A DNA stretch of 64,000 nt from Melieria omissa (taxonomy: Eukaryota > Arthropoda > Insecta > Diptera > Ulidiidae): the NCBI GenBank assembly GCA_963971225.1, contig OZ020269.1, forward strand, positions 101,276,405 through 101,340,404. The letters are read 5' to 3'. Below the pieces are notes generated by a model. That model was not told the origin of the DNA and searched no databases. It saw only the letters and a program-made list of their open reading frames with translations. This document shows, in pieces, positions 33,348 through 43,929 of this stretch (position 1 is its first letter; each line of letters opens with the position of its first letter). Made by a program: the position numbers and the translations under genes.

Positions 33348-34433
33348 TTATGTATGGAACTCGATTTCTCTTGCATGGCCACCACGGGCACGCTTGCAGA
33401 AGTCCAGACGCTGAACCCAATTTTTGACGGTTTTTAAGCATAAATCGGCCGATACTGCCGCAATTTCACGTTCGATATTCGTACGAAGTTCATCAATCGT
33501 CGCTGGCTTGTTGGCATAGACCTTAGACTTGACGTAGCCCCACAGGAAATAGTCCAACGGCGTCAAATCGCACGACCGAGGCGGCCAATTGACTGGACCA
33601 TGTCGTGAGATAACACGTTCACCAAACTTGGTTTTCAATAAATCGATTGTGCGATGCGCTGTGTGGCTTGTGGCGCCGTCCTGTTGAAACCACATATTGT
33701 CCAAGTCCATATCATCCAATTCGGGCCAAAAATATTCGGTTATCATTGAACGGTAGCGATTCCCAGTCACAGTAACGTGCCGGTCTTGATCATCACGAAA
33801 GAAGTACGGCCCAATGACGCCCCCGGCCCATAAAACGCACCAAACCGTAATTTTTTCGGGATGCAATGGTGACTCATGGAGTACGTGTGGATTGCTGCCT
33901 GACCAATAACGCATATTCTGTTTGTTGACAAATCCATTGAGCCAAAAATGGGCCTCATCGCTAAAGATGATTTTACGGTGAAAATCTGGATCATTTTCAA
34001 ATTGTTGTTGAGCCCAATTTACGAATGTGCGTCGCTTCAAATGGTCCAACGGCTTCAGTTCTTGCGTCAATTTGATCTTGTAAGGATGTAGGCCAAGATC
34101 TTTTCGCAAAATTCGCCACAACGACGTCACAGAAATGCCCAACGCTTGAGAGCGACGTGTGAGAGACACATTTGGGCTTTCTTGAACTGAAGCCTCAGCG
34201 GCAGCAATATTCTCGACACTACGGGCACTTCTTTGTCTCACTGGCACGGGAACATTTTGTACTGTGCCTGTGGATTGAAATTTTTCCACTAGACGCTCAA
34301 TTGTTGATCTGGCAGGACAATTATGACGACCATAAATTGGACGTAGCGCTCTTAAAGTTGAGGCCACTGACTCCGAATTTCGGTAGTAAATTTTAATAAT
34401 TTCGACTCGTTGTTGGACCGTATATCTTTCCAT
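33348..34433 (-). CDS. DD41D (rosa-type) transposase, intact (361 aa)
   Basis: Cut-and-paste transposase of the IS630-Tc1-mariner superfamily. The N-terminal part (about 1-115) has two helix-turn-helix-like regions: VEIIKIYYRNSESVASTLRAL...STIERLVEKF, then SVTSLWRILRKDLGL. The catalytic core shows D159 in IIFSDEAHFWLNG, D252 in WFQQDGATSHTA and D294 in LTPLDYFLWGYVK. The last two are 41 residues apart, so this is DD41D and not the DD34D of classical mariners. The PPRSCDLTPLDYFLWG signature is complete. I chose the ATG at 34433 (MERYTVQQ) because homology begins there. An in-frame ATG at 34469 would add 12 residues. No stops or frameshifts are present. It is expressed towards the LINE 5' side, opposite to the LINE. 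Likely competent or recently competent, an inference from intactness only. Confidence 0.94.
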   Translation of the reverse strand: MERYTVQQRVEIIKIYYRNSESVASTLRALRPIYGRHNCPARSTIERLVEKFQSTGTVQNVPVPVRQRSARSVENIAAAEASVQESPNVSLTRRSQALGISVTSLWRILRKDLGLHPYKIKLTQELKPLDHLKRRTFVNWAQQQFENDPDFHRKIIFSDEAHFWLNGFVNKQNMRYWSGSNPHVLHESPLHPEKITVWCVLWAGGVIGPYFFRDDQDRHVTVTGNRYRSMITEYFWPELDDMDLDNMWFQQDGATSHTAHRTIDLLKTKFGERVISRHGPVNWPPRSCDLTPLDYFLWGYVKSKVYANKPATIDELRTNIEREIAAVSADLCLKTVKNWVQRLDFCKRARGGHAREIEFHT

Positions 34434-34514
34434 GATGAAATGGCAAACCTTACTGAAGAGAAATGTCAAAAGAGCGGAAAAAAATATGGCGTCGTTTGCT
34501 GTCCCTATCGGTCT

Positions 34515-34545
34515 ACTTTTGTAGCGCTCCTTTTGAAAAACCCGT
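34515..34545 (-). repeat. Terminal inverted repeat of the DD41D element (5' side of the gene)
   Basis: 31-bp partner of 33243-33273, followed by the TA duplication at 34546-34547. Confidence 0.92.
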
Positions 34546-34873
34546 TACTTCTCGGTGTCTGTTACTTAACCTTATGTCATTGCGCAATAGAAGGACTTTC
34601 TTGTCCATTTCTTTTATTTTTGATGTTATTAATGGGAGGGTGGATTGCCCCGCCCTTCTTAGTAAAGTTAACTTCTACGTTCCGGGCAGAATTCTTCGCC
34701 GCTCCGTTTTGTTTAATGTGGGTTTCAGCAAAACTCTGTTTGGCTCGAATGCTCCTATTAATAGAGTGTTGGCTGAGTTTAACCTCATTCTTAATTCTTT
34801 AGACTTAGATATCTCGTCTACCAGGAATATTTTTCGCAATGCCTTGAAAGGCTACTTAGCTCTTAATCCGTAG
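34546..34873 (+). pseudogene. LINE ORF2, C-terminal part after the insertion
   Basis: Continues the interrupted LINE: SRCLLLNLMSLRNRRTFLSISFIFDVINGRVDCPALLSKVNFYVP and on to RNIFRNALKGYLALNP and a stop. This is the usual C-terminal region of RNase H-less LINE ORF2 proteins. The open frame that starts at 34463 includes antisense transposon sequence before 34546 and should not be read as one protein. Confidence 0.85.
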
Positions 34874-34975
34874 TGTTAAGTCTTTAATGTACATTACATG
34901 TCACTCCTATGGTCTGTAAGGTTTTTTCCGTAGACTTAAATAAATAAATAAATAAATAAAAAAATAAATAAAGTA

Positions 34976-35220
34976 TTTGAAGGCCGATACCCAAAATTTT
35001 CACCATGTGATAATTTCCAAAAGTACCATGACGCCTAAAAGTATGCAATGTACAACAAAAAACAAAACTGAAAAATTATTTTGTTGCTGTACTTTGCATA
35101 CTTTGAGGACTTAAAGTTTATGTAATTTAACTTCGGCATCGGATTTGGTCTTAGCCAAAGGTCTATCTTGTAGCCGATTAATAGGCTTCAGCCAAAATGT
35201 CACCTTCGGTTGGGTTCTAG
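34976..35220. repeat. AATCGGC satellite-like array, right remnant
   Basis: After the LINE tail the array text resumes: GGCCGATACCCAAAATTTTCACCATGTG, ACGCCTAAAAGTATGCAATG, ACAACAAAAAACAAAACTGAA. It then fades into CGGCATCGG and AGCCGATTAATAGGCTTC text. This shows the array was continuous before the LINE inserted. Confidence 0.8.
35033..35046 (+). other. Exact copy of the dispersed 14-mer
   Basis: GCCTAAAAGTATGC in the right remnant of the AATCGGC array, in the context CCATGAC-motif-AATGTAC. A partial minus-orientation copy (GCATACTTTGAGG) lies 51 bp further on at 35097-35109. Confidence 0.9.
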
Positions 35221-38200
35221 TTTAAATATTGAAATTGTTTCATATTTGAAACCAAAGAATTACATTTGTTACACAGTGTAAATGCAGAAGCAGCAAAGCG
35301 TGTTCGTGCTTAACCAATTTTGTTTTGCTGTTTGTGGTGTAAATAATAACTGTGGCTCAATGCGACAAACAGGATATCCACAAACTATGACTAGAGACAT
35401 GCAACAGCGCTGCCTAAAATCACCCAGAAAACTAACTATTTATAATCTGCTAAAAACAAGCAGAGAAATCATATCAATGCTATGAAGATTATTTGATCAC
35501 AAAATCATCAGTAATCACATTCGAACCAACCAACTCGCATTGATTCGCCATGAACTCATCAGTATTTGAAAACTTCGCTTAACACAAAAGTTCTCATTGT
35601 TGTCATTTGCCGCCAAAACATTTACCACAAAAATTTGTTGTTGTTGTTATTGTTGTCCCTACAGCCATACCAATTGCAATTTTATGCTAAACACACGGAG
35701 CGCCGCCAAGCTCAACCACTGTTGAGCCGTCAAGTGGCCACACAGCACGCAACCAGTGCTTCGTGCGGCCAAATTAAAAATCATGTTACACCGTTTGTGT
35801 GCTGCCGTGTTTAGCCGGTTTTTTGTGGTTTGGCAAGAACGGTGCTGCAGCTAACTGTTGCGGACACATGACGTGTCTGGGTTGCGTTTACCTGAATTTA
35901 TGATGACGCTAATTTTATGCGATTATTTTGCACGTGATATGAGTCGGCGGGTGGGGGGTTGGCTGAGTGACCGAGTGTTGTTTGGGTGGATGAGCGAGAG
36001 AAGAACAATGATGGGTGTGTGAATGCGGAAAGTTGGGTCATTCTAAATGTTGTTGTAATTCATTTAAACATGCCAGGTGAAAGTAGGTAGTTGTTTGATT
36101 TGTTTTGATTTGGTTGATATTGGATCGAATTTAACTAATCCGTTACTGTCTATTTGGTAGTTTAAGGTCCGCAAAATGGTGCTTATAGAGGAGGCCACAT
36201 CTGAGAGCGCATAGGAGATATTGCATTGACTTTTTGAAAAACACACTTTGTTGTCGGAGACACACTTAGCCTCGAGAAAGATTAAATGAAGCTGACTTTT
36301 GTATGGTTGAGAAGGTCAGGTCGGAATAAGTAGATAGGGAGCGATAGGAACTTACCAAGGATTTTGATTTTGTTTTTTTTTCATTTTGTGATTTTTTGAA
36401 ATTCGTTATATACAATTTTTATTTAAGAACAAACCATGCAAGATGTCACCGCATCCTTTGCAGCATCTGAAAGGTAGGTCTATCGAATAAGAAACCGACA
36501 GCAAATGAGCCCAAGTCAAGTAATACTTGACTTGTGTGCTCTCTATTCGTTGAGACTAAGACATTTAGGGTTTCACGAAATACAATTTTGTTGATTGTAC
36601 TAATTGATAAAAATTGCCTGGTCATTACCAACACCAATGATATCGTTTTAGGGTCCAGGAACGTAAAGAGGTTTATGGTTATGGGTAGGAATGAGGATTG
36701 AAATAAGAGAAGGAGAACTAAGATAATTAAATCGTAGCTCCAATTTCTTCCAAAGCTGATTTGAGCCAATCTCAAAACTGTATATAAAGCTAAAACCTGT
36801 AAGTTGAAGATGAAACTGATTGATTATGATTCTCTCTTCGATTGATTATAAAAAATTGTTTTAAAGCTAAGCTTAGAACTGACTTAGGAATGAGGGTTGA
36901 AGTAAGAGAAGGAGAACTAAGATAATTAAGTCTTAGCTTCAAGTTTTACTAAGGTTGAGATTTAAGCTTAAAGCTTAACTGAAGATGAAACTAATATTAA
37001 AAGCTGAAATAAAGAGTTGTCAATGAAAAGTGTGTGTGTGTCTAGATTTATAGACTAGAGACGACAACTGAGCCTTGAGCTGAACATAAAGTCAGAAGCT
37101 GAGATTGAAAATGAAACTTAAGTTAAGATTTAGGTAAATAGGCATTAGAATAGCTCAATTCCTCGCCGCAGAAAACGAATGTCGTATGTTCCATAGAACT
37201 TAATAGCACATACGACACTCGATTTTTCAGGCGACGCATTTTGATACCAAAAGAACATAGTGCAATATGCCAGAGTGCTCGGTTAAGCTTGTTTAATACG
37301 TGGATGAATCCCAACAGGTGACTAAAATTGGCTGATCTGAGGTCATCCAAGCATGGAAGCAAAAAGTAAATGAAATGTTTGGCTCAAGAATATTTTTTAA
37401 TTCAATTTCAAGCAAGTCGTAAGAGTAGATTCTATGATCGCAAGAATCTGTATTGGAAATTCTTTTATCAATAAATGATTCAGACAAAATCAGGTTTTGA
37501 ATTTAATCTATAGAAGGATTTAAAAGTTTAAGTTAGGCTTAAGTTGAGGACTGTGGTTAAGTTAAATCTTAGAAGTTTGATTAAAGAAGTTAGATCACTG
37601 TTAGAAATGAACATCAACAACTCAACAAGTTATATGTGTGAAGACTTATAAGAAAAAATTCATTCTTTCTTCTTTATTTTAAAATCTTAAGCAGTTAACA
37701 AATAATCCTAATAACTAATGTTTAAATTATTAATTGCTTCAGCTATCTTCAAATAAAAACAACAACATTTTGGTTATAAATCTTACCAAATGAATATTTA
37801 AATTGTAATTGATACAAGTGGAATTTAATTAAGTTCTTCGACTTGCAATGAACCTAATTGAAATTACTTCAAGTGACTTTAATTAATTAATTAAAATTAG
37901 GCCATTTAAACAAAACACGCACGTCTTTCGACATATGTTGAAAAGTACAATTAAACATTTTCACCTTATGGACTTAATTAAATTTACAGCGCTGCGTGTA
38001 TTTGCTGTTTCTAATTTACTTAATTGATGTGCGTTAAACCAATGCTAATTACATCAAAATCAACGTCAATTTATGAACAACATGCGGACATGCGAACACA
38101 TTTGTGTGCATATTATATAAGTACACACATAGACACATACATCCACACACACACACTCGCACTGGCAACAACTGTCAGCGCTATATTTGAATTATTTGTT

Positions 38201-40197
38201 TGCTGCGCATTTCACGCTTATCGCATTCTGCATTGTGCCAATAAATTTTACCATTCTTCTCGCTCTTTCATACTGAACATCTCTTCATCTCTTTCTTTCT
38301 CACTCTCGTTGGTGCTTGCAAAAAGTCAATGTTCGCTTTAATTAGACAAAAATTGCATTTTAGTTAGCTGGCAGCGGTTGCATTGTGCATTTTCCGTTTT
38401 AATCTTCACTTTTTTCGCGCAGAATTCGACTGCAAGCTGCGGCAAATCTGGTCGTAGTGTTGCAAAAGTGGCGCGTATGCAACATAAATTAATGTGAATT
38501 TATGCTCTGAACAATTTAAATGCACAGTTTGAATGCACAAATGCGCGAGCGCCTAAATGTATGCCATGGATGTGTGGTGGTGGTGGTGAAGTTGCTGTAG
38601 TATGTGTGTGTGTGTGTGCGCGAGTAATTGAAATGGCGAAAATGCAAATTTAGAATTTACTACAATTTTTTTTAGAACAATTAGATTATAGAGCCCAACA
38701 GCCTAAAAGCATGCAATAGCGCATCTTAACTCACTTATAAAGCCAACAGTTTTCTGTTGCACATTTTTTTAAACACTATGTGTAAATTTTTTGAAAATCT
38801 AAACATTTTTCATTAATATTTTTAATTGAATTTTACCCAATAAAAATTCTGCAAAAAATCTCCACACTTCACTAGTTTGATTTGTATACTTTTTCAGCAG
38901 TCAGCTGCCAAGTTTCGTATACAACATTTAGTTTGGTTGTCGTTGTCGGTTTGACCTAAATTTGTGCGAACTGCTGGTGACAGCAACAGCAATCCAATAA
39001 CAACAACAACAACAATAGCAATGACAAAAACATCACCAACATAAACCACATTTAAACGCAGCGTAATGGCATTTGCCGACTTGCCGGCGCTGTCAGCAAC
39101 AGACAGACAACTCTGCTGCCGCAACTCATGCAAATGCATGCACAACAGCCTCAAAACAACAACAACAACAACATGTACTAGTGCCAAACAACGGTCAGCG
39201 GCAGCTCGTCGCGAAATTGTGGTGAAAATGGTTGTGCAATTGTAATTGTAAAGTGCCGCACAATGCACCTCAGGCGGCGAGCCGCTATGCTTTTGGAGGC
39301 GCGTGCAGGGCAACGCGTTTAAATGCATTCGGCGCATAAACACAGTGCAAATTTACAATTGCATAACTTGAGGCGTTGGCCAAGTGGTAACTGTTGCCAT
39401 TGCATGCAGTGTTTTTCAAATCTTTAGACATTAAGTATGTCTAAGTATGTTGAAATAATTGAATCGAAGAATATTAGATTCTAAATTCCTGAGACATGAG
39501 AGTAGTTTGAATAGAGTGGAAGATGCTTCAGAAAATCTTTGGCCGTGTTTTGTTTTGGCTGCGACTATCGAATAAGAATGAAGAGTGAGCTCTATGATCC
39601 GTTGAAAGGATCAAGTTGAGGAGATCCTATCATCTTTCTTGAGAAAGCACTTCTTTAAACACAGCTGGTCTCGGTCTGATCAACTGGAGAAGTAAGTTTG
39701 AATATTAAAAAGACTCAGTGTTCTTTCAACACAAAAATGCGCCGATTCACACTTGAATGAAAGTTTTGGCCAAATTGATTAAATTTATGTACAAATTGTT
39801 CTCGTTTTCAAAGAATTCTTCAGACTTGGCAGCTACTTTCAATTTCAAAATATAATAAACTGGCTTGGTTCCAGGAGATTTTCATAGTATAAGAGATCAT
39901 CGAATAAAGAAATTGAAAGAAAAACTGATGCGTGATCACATGATGGCAACACAGGTTTATCTGTGCATCAAATTTGGTCAACCTTAAACTTTCGTCTTTC
40001 TATAGAGCTTCTCTGACTTAACAAGAACCAGATCAAAACTATGTTTAATTTGCATTCAGGTTTTGGGTGGTTTTTAAGGTCTTCTGTTGCCACTGTATGG
40101 ACGAGGAGAAAGAAGAAAACCAACTTCATCTCTATAATTGGTTGTCCTGACTGACTGACTGATTACTCATCGCTCAGCCCTAAACCACTGAAGCTTC
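35221..40197. other. Non-coding DNA, no gene recognised
   Basis: A long stretch with no domain-bearing frame. Notable items are (GTT)n at 35636-35655, a loose duplication of GAAGTAAGAGAAGGAGAACTAAGATAATTAA text (about 36690-36735 and 36896-36940), CA tracts near 38110-38160, TG near 38604-38620 and (CAA)n at 39000-39015 and 39150-39170. Motif copies lie at 38551-38564 (GCCTAAATGTATGC) and 38701-38714 (GCCTAAAAGCATGC). Confidence 0.6.
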
Positions 40198-40355
40198 TTC
40201 TTCTTCTTCTTGACTGGCACGACAGCCCGATTACGAGACTAAGGTCCAGCTACCCGCAACCATCCCTGTTGTGCGTGCGAATTTTTCAAGGTTGGAAGGG
40301 ACCTAAAGTTTGATGCCGATTCCGAACGGCGAGTTGGGAGCTTTTTCATAGGCAA
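40198..40355 (+). repeat. Dispersed ~150-bp repeat, copy 2 (plus orientation)
   Basis: Matches the reverse complement of 7229-7375 at high identity across GATTACGAGACTAAG, CTACCCGCAACCATCC, GTGCGTGCGAATTT, GGTTGGAAGGGACCTA and GAGTTGGGAGCTTTTTCATAGG. It is preceded by a short (CTT)n run. Family unknown. Confidence 0.8.
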
Positions 40356-40439
40356 TTTTTTTACTTTCAGAGGTTTGCCATTTTCTGCTGAGAGGACAAG
40401 TTTTTCTTATGTTTTCGACATTCGACAAGTATTTCTTAT

Positions 40440-41645
40440 GTTTCGAAAATCATATTTTAACGGGGTCAACAATTGGGTTAAGGTTCAAAAACGGGAAGTC
40501 TACGAAGAAACCATGAACTGATGGGCCTGTTGCCTTCAAAGTTGGTGAAAATACTTGAAATAAAAATTAACTTGACACGTGTTTCTCATTGTTTTGAAAA
40601 TCAAAACTGTGAACTATGTGAACTGTGTGAACTAAGGGTTAAAAGATTGTATAAAGAAACATGATTTTTTACACCTATTGACTTCAAACTTGGTGAAATT
40701 ACTTCAAATGTGAAATAACTCGATACGTGTTTTTCATTTTTTTGAAAATCAAAACTTAAAGAAGTGAACCAGTTGGTTCAAGTGGGTTAAGATTTTGTAT
40801 AGATAAACAAGATTTTTTAGACTTTTTGACTTCAAACTTTATTAAAGAATTTCGAATGAGAAATAATTTGACAAGTATTTTAAATTTTTTCGAAAATCCA
40901 AACCTAACTGGGTCAAGCATAGGTTAAAATTTTGTATGGAGAAACAAGATTTTATGGGCTTTTCGACTTCGAAATGGTGAAATTACTTTTGGAGAGAAAT
41001 AATTTGACACATTTTTTTATTTTTTGGAAAATCAAAATCTGAAGGGGTTAACGATGGGTTAAGATTTTGTAAGAAGAAACTGTAAAAAAAATATGAATTA
41101 ATGGATCTATTGACTTCAAACTTTGTGAAAGTACTTCAAATGTGAAAAATTCTACACGATTTTTTTTTTTTTTAAATCGAACTCTGACGGGGTCAACGAT
41201 GGGTTAAAAGTTTGTATGGAGAAACAAGATTTTATGGGCCTTTTGACTTAAAACTTTGTAAAGAACTTAAAATAAGAAATAATTTGAGACTTTATTTTTT
41301 TGAAAATCAAAATATGCCGGGGACAACGGCGGGTTAAGAGTTTGTATGAAGAAACTGTAAAAAAGCATGAATTAATTGATATATTGACTTCAAACTCTGT
41401 AAAGGAACTTCAAATGTGAAATATTCCACACGTGTTTTTTTTTTAAATCGAATTTTTACGGGGTCAGCAACGGGTTAAGAGTTTGTATGAGAAAACATGA
41501 TTTAATGCGTTAATTGACTTCAAATATGGTAAAATCACTTCAAATGAGAAAAATTAGATAATTTTTTTTCATAAAAGTCTGGCGGGATCAACAAAGGGTT
41601 AAGAAAAACTTGATTTATTGGCCCCATCGAGCTTAAGTTTTAAGT
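40440..41645. repeat. Tandem array, ~140-bp unit, about nine copies
   Basis: The phrase GGGGTCAACGATGGGTTAAGA.TTTGTATG(G/A)AGAAAC recurs near 40463, 40630, 40780, 40912, 41044, 41188, 41318, 41459 and 41585. TTGACTTCAAACTTTGTGAAA.TACTTCAAAT and AATAATTTGACAC lie between. The array starts about 85 bp after the dispersed repeat at 40.2 kb, so that repeat may have seeded it or been carried with it. Confidence 0.85.
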
Positions 41646-43925
41646 CTTTAACCTTCTATACACTTGTAACTACTGCTTTATCCAGAAGTTTTGTCTTATT
41701 CCTCGATAATTTAGTAGATTCGTCTTCTAGGGGATCTATCTACTTGTATTTGTAGGCTTTCAATTAGTGAACGAACTCATACTCGCATTTGGTAGCACAA
41801 TGGGCCTTCATAGACTAAGTGCTTTCGCTGCTTCGTGTCAGCCACTCCTACCTACATAACTTTCAACACTTTGACACAAAGGTATCAAAACTTTGAAGCA
41901 TTGTTCATATATCGAAATAAAAGAAAACAACAACAACAACATTATATAAATCATTTCATTCACCATTTTGTGCAACATTTTACCACAAAAGTGCGTTCTG
42001 ATTTTTATTGATGGTTTTTAGCATTTTGCTGAATTAACAATAAAATGAATAATGAAGTGTTTGAATGAAAAATTATGCTGCATGCTGCCCCGTAAATGTT
42101 CGCAAATTGTTACTAAGTATTTCTTAAAGCAATAACAAAAGATAACTTGCCACAAAATTGTGCCGCAAGCGCCTATTTCCGTTGTCGTCCCCCTCCTACA
42201 GATTCGACATTATGTGCGACACATTTTGCGATAATAAAAGTTAATGGCACACGTTCCTGTCTAACGTGCAGATATCATAACAAATGCGAGTACGCACACA
42301 TGTTTGTGATAAATGGCGAATAATTGATTGATGCTGCGTTCTAGCTTTGCGTTTTCCCATTACCCCACCCCCCTCACCCTCACAGCTTTCGCACATAACA
42401 TACACTCATACACACACACACACACAGTCACATTGTTTGGCACACAATCGTCAATCGTTTGAAATCGTTGTTGTTGTTGTTGTTCTTTCGTTTGCACACA
42501 GACAATGGAATTTTGCTCGTATGCGTTAAATTTTGCTTATCGGCGAAATAAAGTTTATCTATAATGCCGTCACATATTTTCTATATGATTTTTTGGCAAT
42601 TTTTCTGTGTTCGTTTTGTATGAAAGTTTGCACAGCTGTCGCTGCAATTTTGCGCTCCGCTTTCGCTTCATTTCCGCGCCATGCCGTCATTTCAACGCCA
42701 CAGTGCGCACAAAGCAAAAACGCATGCGAGATTCCTAATTCAGTTGCATGAAATAAGCGCCCGAATGCCGGCGAACCAGCGACAGAGCGCAGACATTTTC
42801 GAATTTGCGCATAAACGACAGAAAATAAAATATTGAAAATTGTGTCTTGAAGCGGCAATGCGGAGAGAGAGGAGACGATGTGCTGTTGCTGGGAGGATTT
42901 TTGTTGTCACATCTCGGCGAGCACAATGCACCCGACGAAGTAGGGCGCCAAGTTGGCTGGAAGCGCAAAAAAACGGCGAATGCGCTGGCAAAGGGATGTG
43001 ACAGAAGGTAGAAGGGAGACAAGTGGCGGTGGCGGCAAAGGAAGGCGCCGTTTCGACTGGCTTGCGAAATTGTGCATCTGTGCTTCCAGAATGCATTCGC
43101 AATGAGGACAATATTTTTTTTTCGAGCTACGCTGGAATTTTCGCCTGCAGCATTAGAGCGCAATTTCAATATCAGTCGAGAGAAAAACCCCAACCTTCAA
43201 TGAATAATTGATGAGAAAATCCGCGCCGAAAAATAAAAACGAATTGCCATGCAACGCCAGCAACGAGTCGCAGATAAAGGCGAAGCGCAAAAAACTAGAT
43301 ACATGGCAAGGAAGAAGAAGAATTGGTAGGAAGCCGATTTGAAGAGTTGACAGCAATTTCGGTAATGCAAATGGATGGGAGCAAATGCCGAAAAAGTGAG
43401 GTTAAGCTAAAATTATTGAACTAAAGAGTTTCATTTAATTGGGCTTCAATATCTTAGGAAGAGATAAAGATGGAATTTTTAGTTGAACTGAAAATATTTT
43501 AGAATTAAAATTAAAGCGGTTTTAGTTGATATCAAAATAATTGTAAACCAAATAAAATTATAATAAAAATCGATTTGAGTTCAAGTCGAATTCAAATTGA
43601 TTTCGCTTCCAACTTTCATATAAATTTAAACTGATTTTAATATTAATTATGACTAACATTTGAATGTTGAGTAATTCAAAAATGTAGTTCTAATTAAATT
43701 GCTTTACTGACTAACAAATCAATTTTTTTTGTATTTGAAAGTTCAAATTAAATTTGGATTAAATTCAAATTGAGATTTTTTTGGTCATTTTGGCTACTTA
43801 CTTGAATTAATTCATTAATTTTATCAGATTTAAGTTAAGGTTTATATGTATTTCAGAAACTCAAAATTTAAGTATCTTATTTTAATTGTCAATTTGCATT
43901 TAATTAATTAATTTTAATATAGCTT
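41646..43925. other. Non-coding DNA; GC-richer segment at 42.6-43.3 kb
   Basis: Contains (CA)n at about 42409-42426 and (GTT)n at 42466-42483. The segment 42,620-43,340 is richer in G and C with several overlapping open frames, the longest 152 codons on the minus strand (42735-43193). None shows a recognisable domain. A host exon or regulatory region is possible but unsupported. From 43,380 the DNA becomes very AT-rich. Confidence 0.5.
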
Positions 43926-43929
43926 CAAA

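Larger units (their letters stand above)
33243..34545 (-). mobile_element. Complete DD41D (rosa-type) mariner-like element, 1303 bp
   Basis: Terminal inverted repeats of 31 bp (33243-33273 and 34515-34545, 28 of 31 matching, common text GGGTTTTTCAA and GAGCGCTACAAAAGT) flank an intact transposase on the minus strand. TA duplications lie at 33241-33242 and 34546-34547. Removing the element and one TA rejoins the LINE text, though one base out of frame, so the LINE carried or later gained a small indel. The DD41D spacing matches the group named from Ceratitis rosa. Confidence 0.93.
32263..34975 (+). mobile_element. 5'-truncated LINE (jockey/CR1-like) interrupted by a DD41D element
   Basis: This non-LTR retrotransposon copy starts inside the RT domain, ends with a protein stop at 34871-34873, a short 3' UTR and a (TAAA)n tail at about 34945-34975, and lies inside the AATCGGC array. 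There is no RNase H domain. A 1.3-kb DNA transposon (33243-34545) splits its coding region. The LINE contributes about 1.4 kb in total. The order of events is array, then LINE, then DNA transposon. Confidence 0.9.

Noticed and set aside
34410..34873. Two overlapping plus-strand frames of 130 and 136 codons
   Set aside because: They join antisense transposon sequence to the LINE C-terminus. Only the part after 34546 is real LINE sequence.
42735..43193. 152-codon minus-strand frame, the longest frame in the window not from a transposon
   Set aside because: No recognisable domain, overlapping frames of similar length on the same segment, and no splice or codon evidence strong enough.
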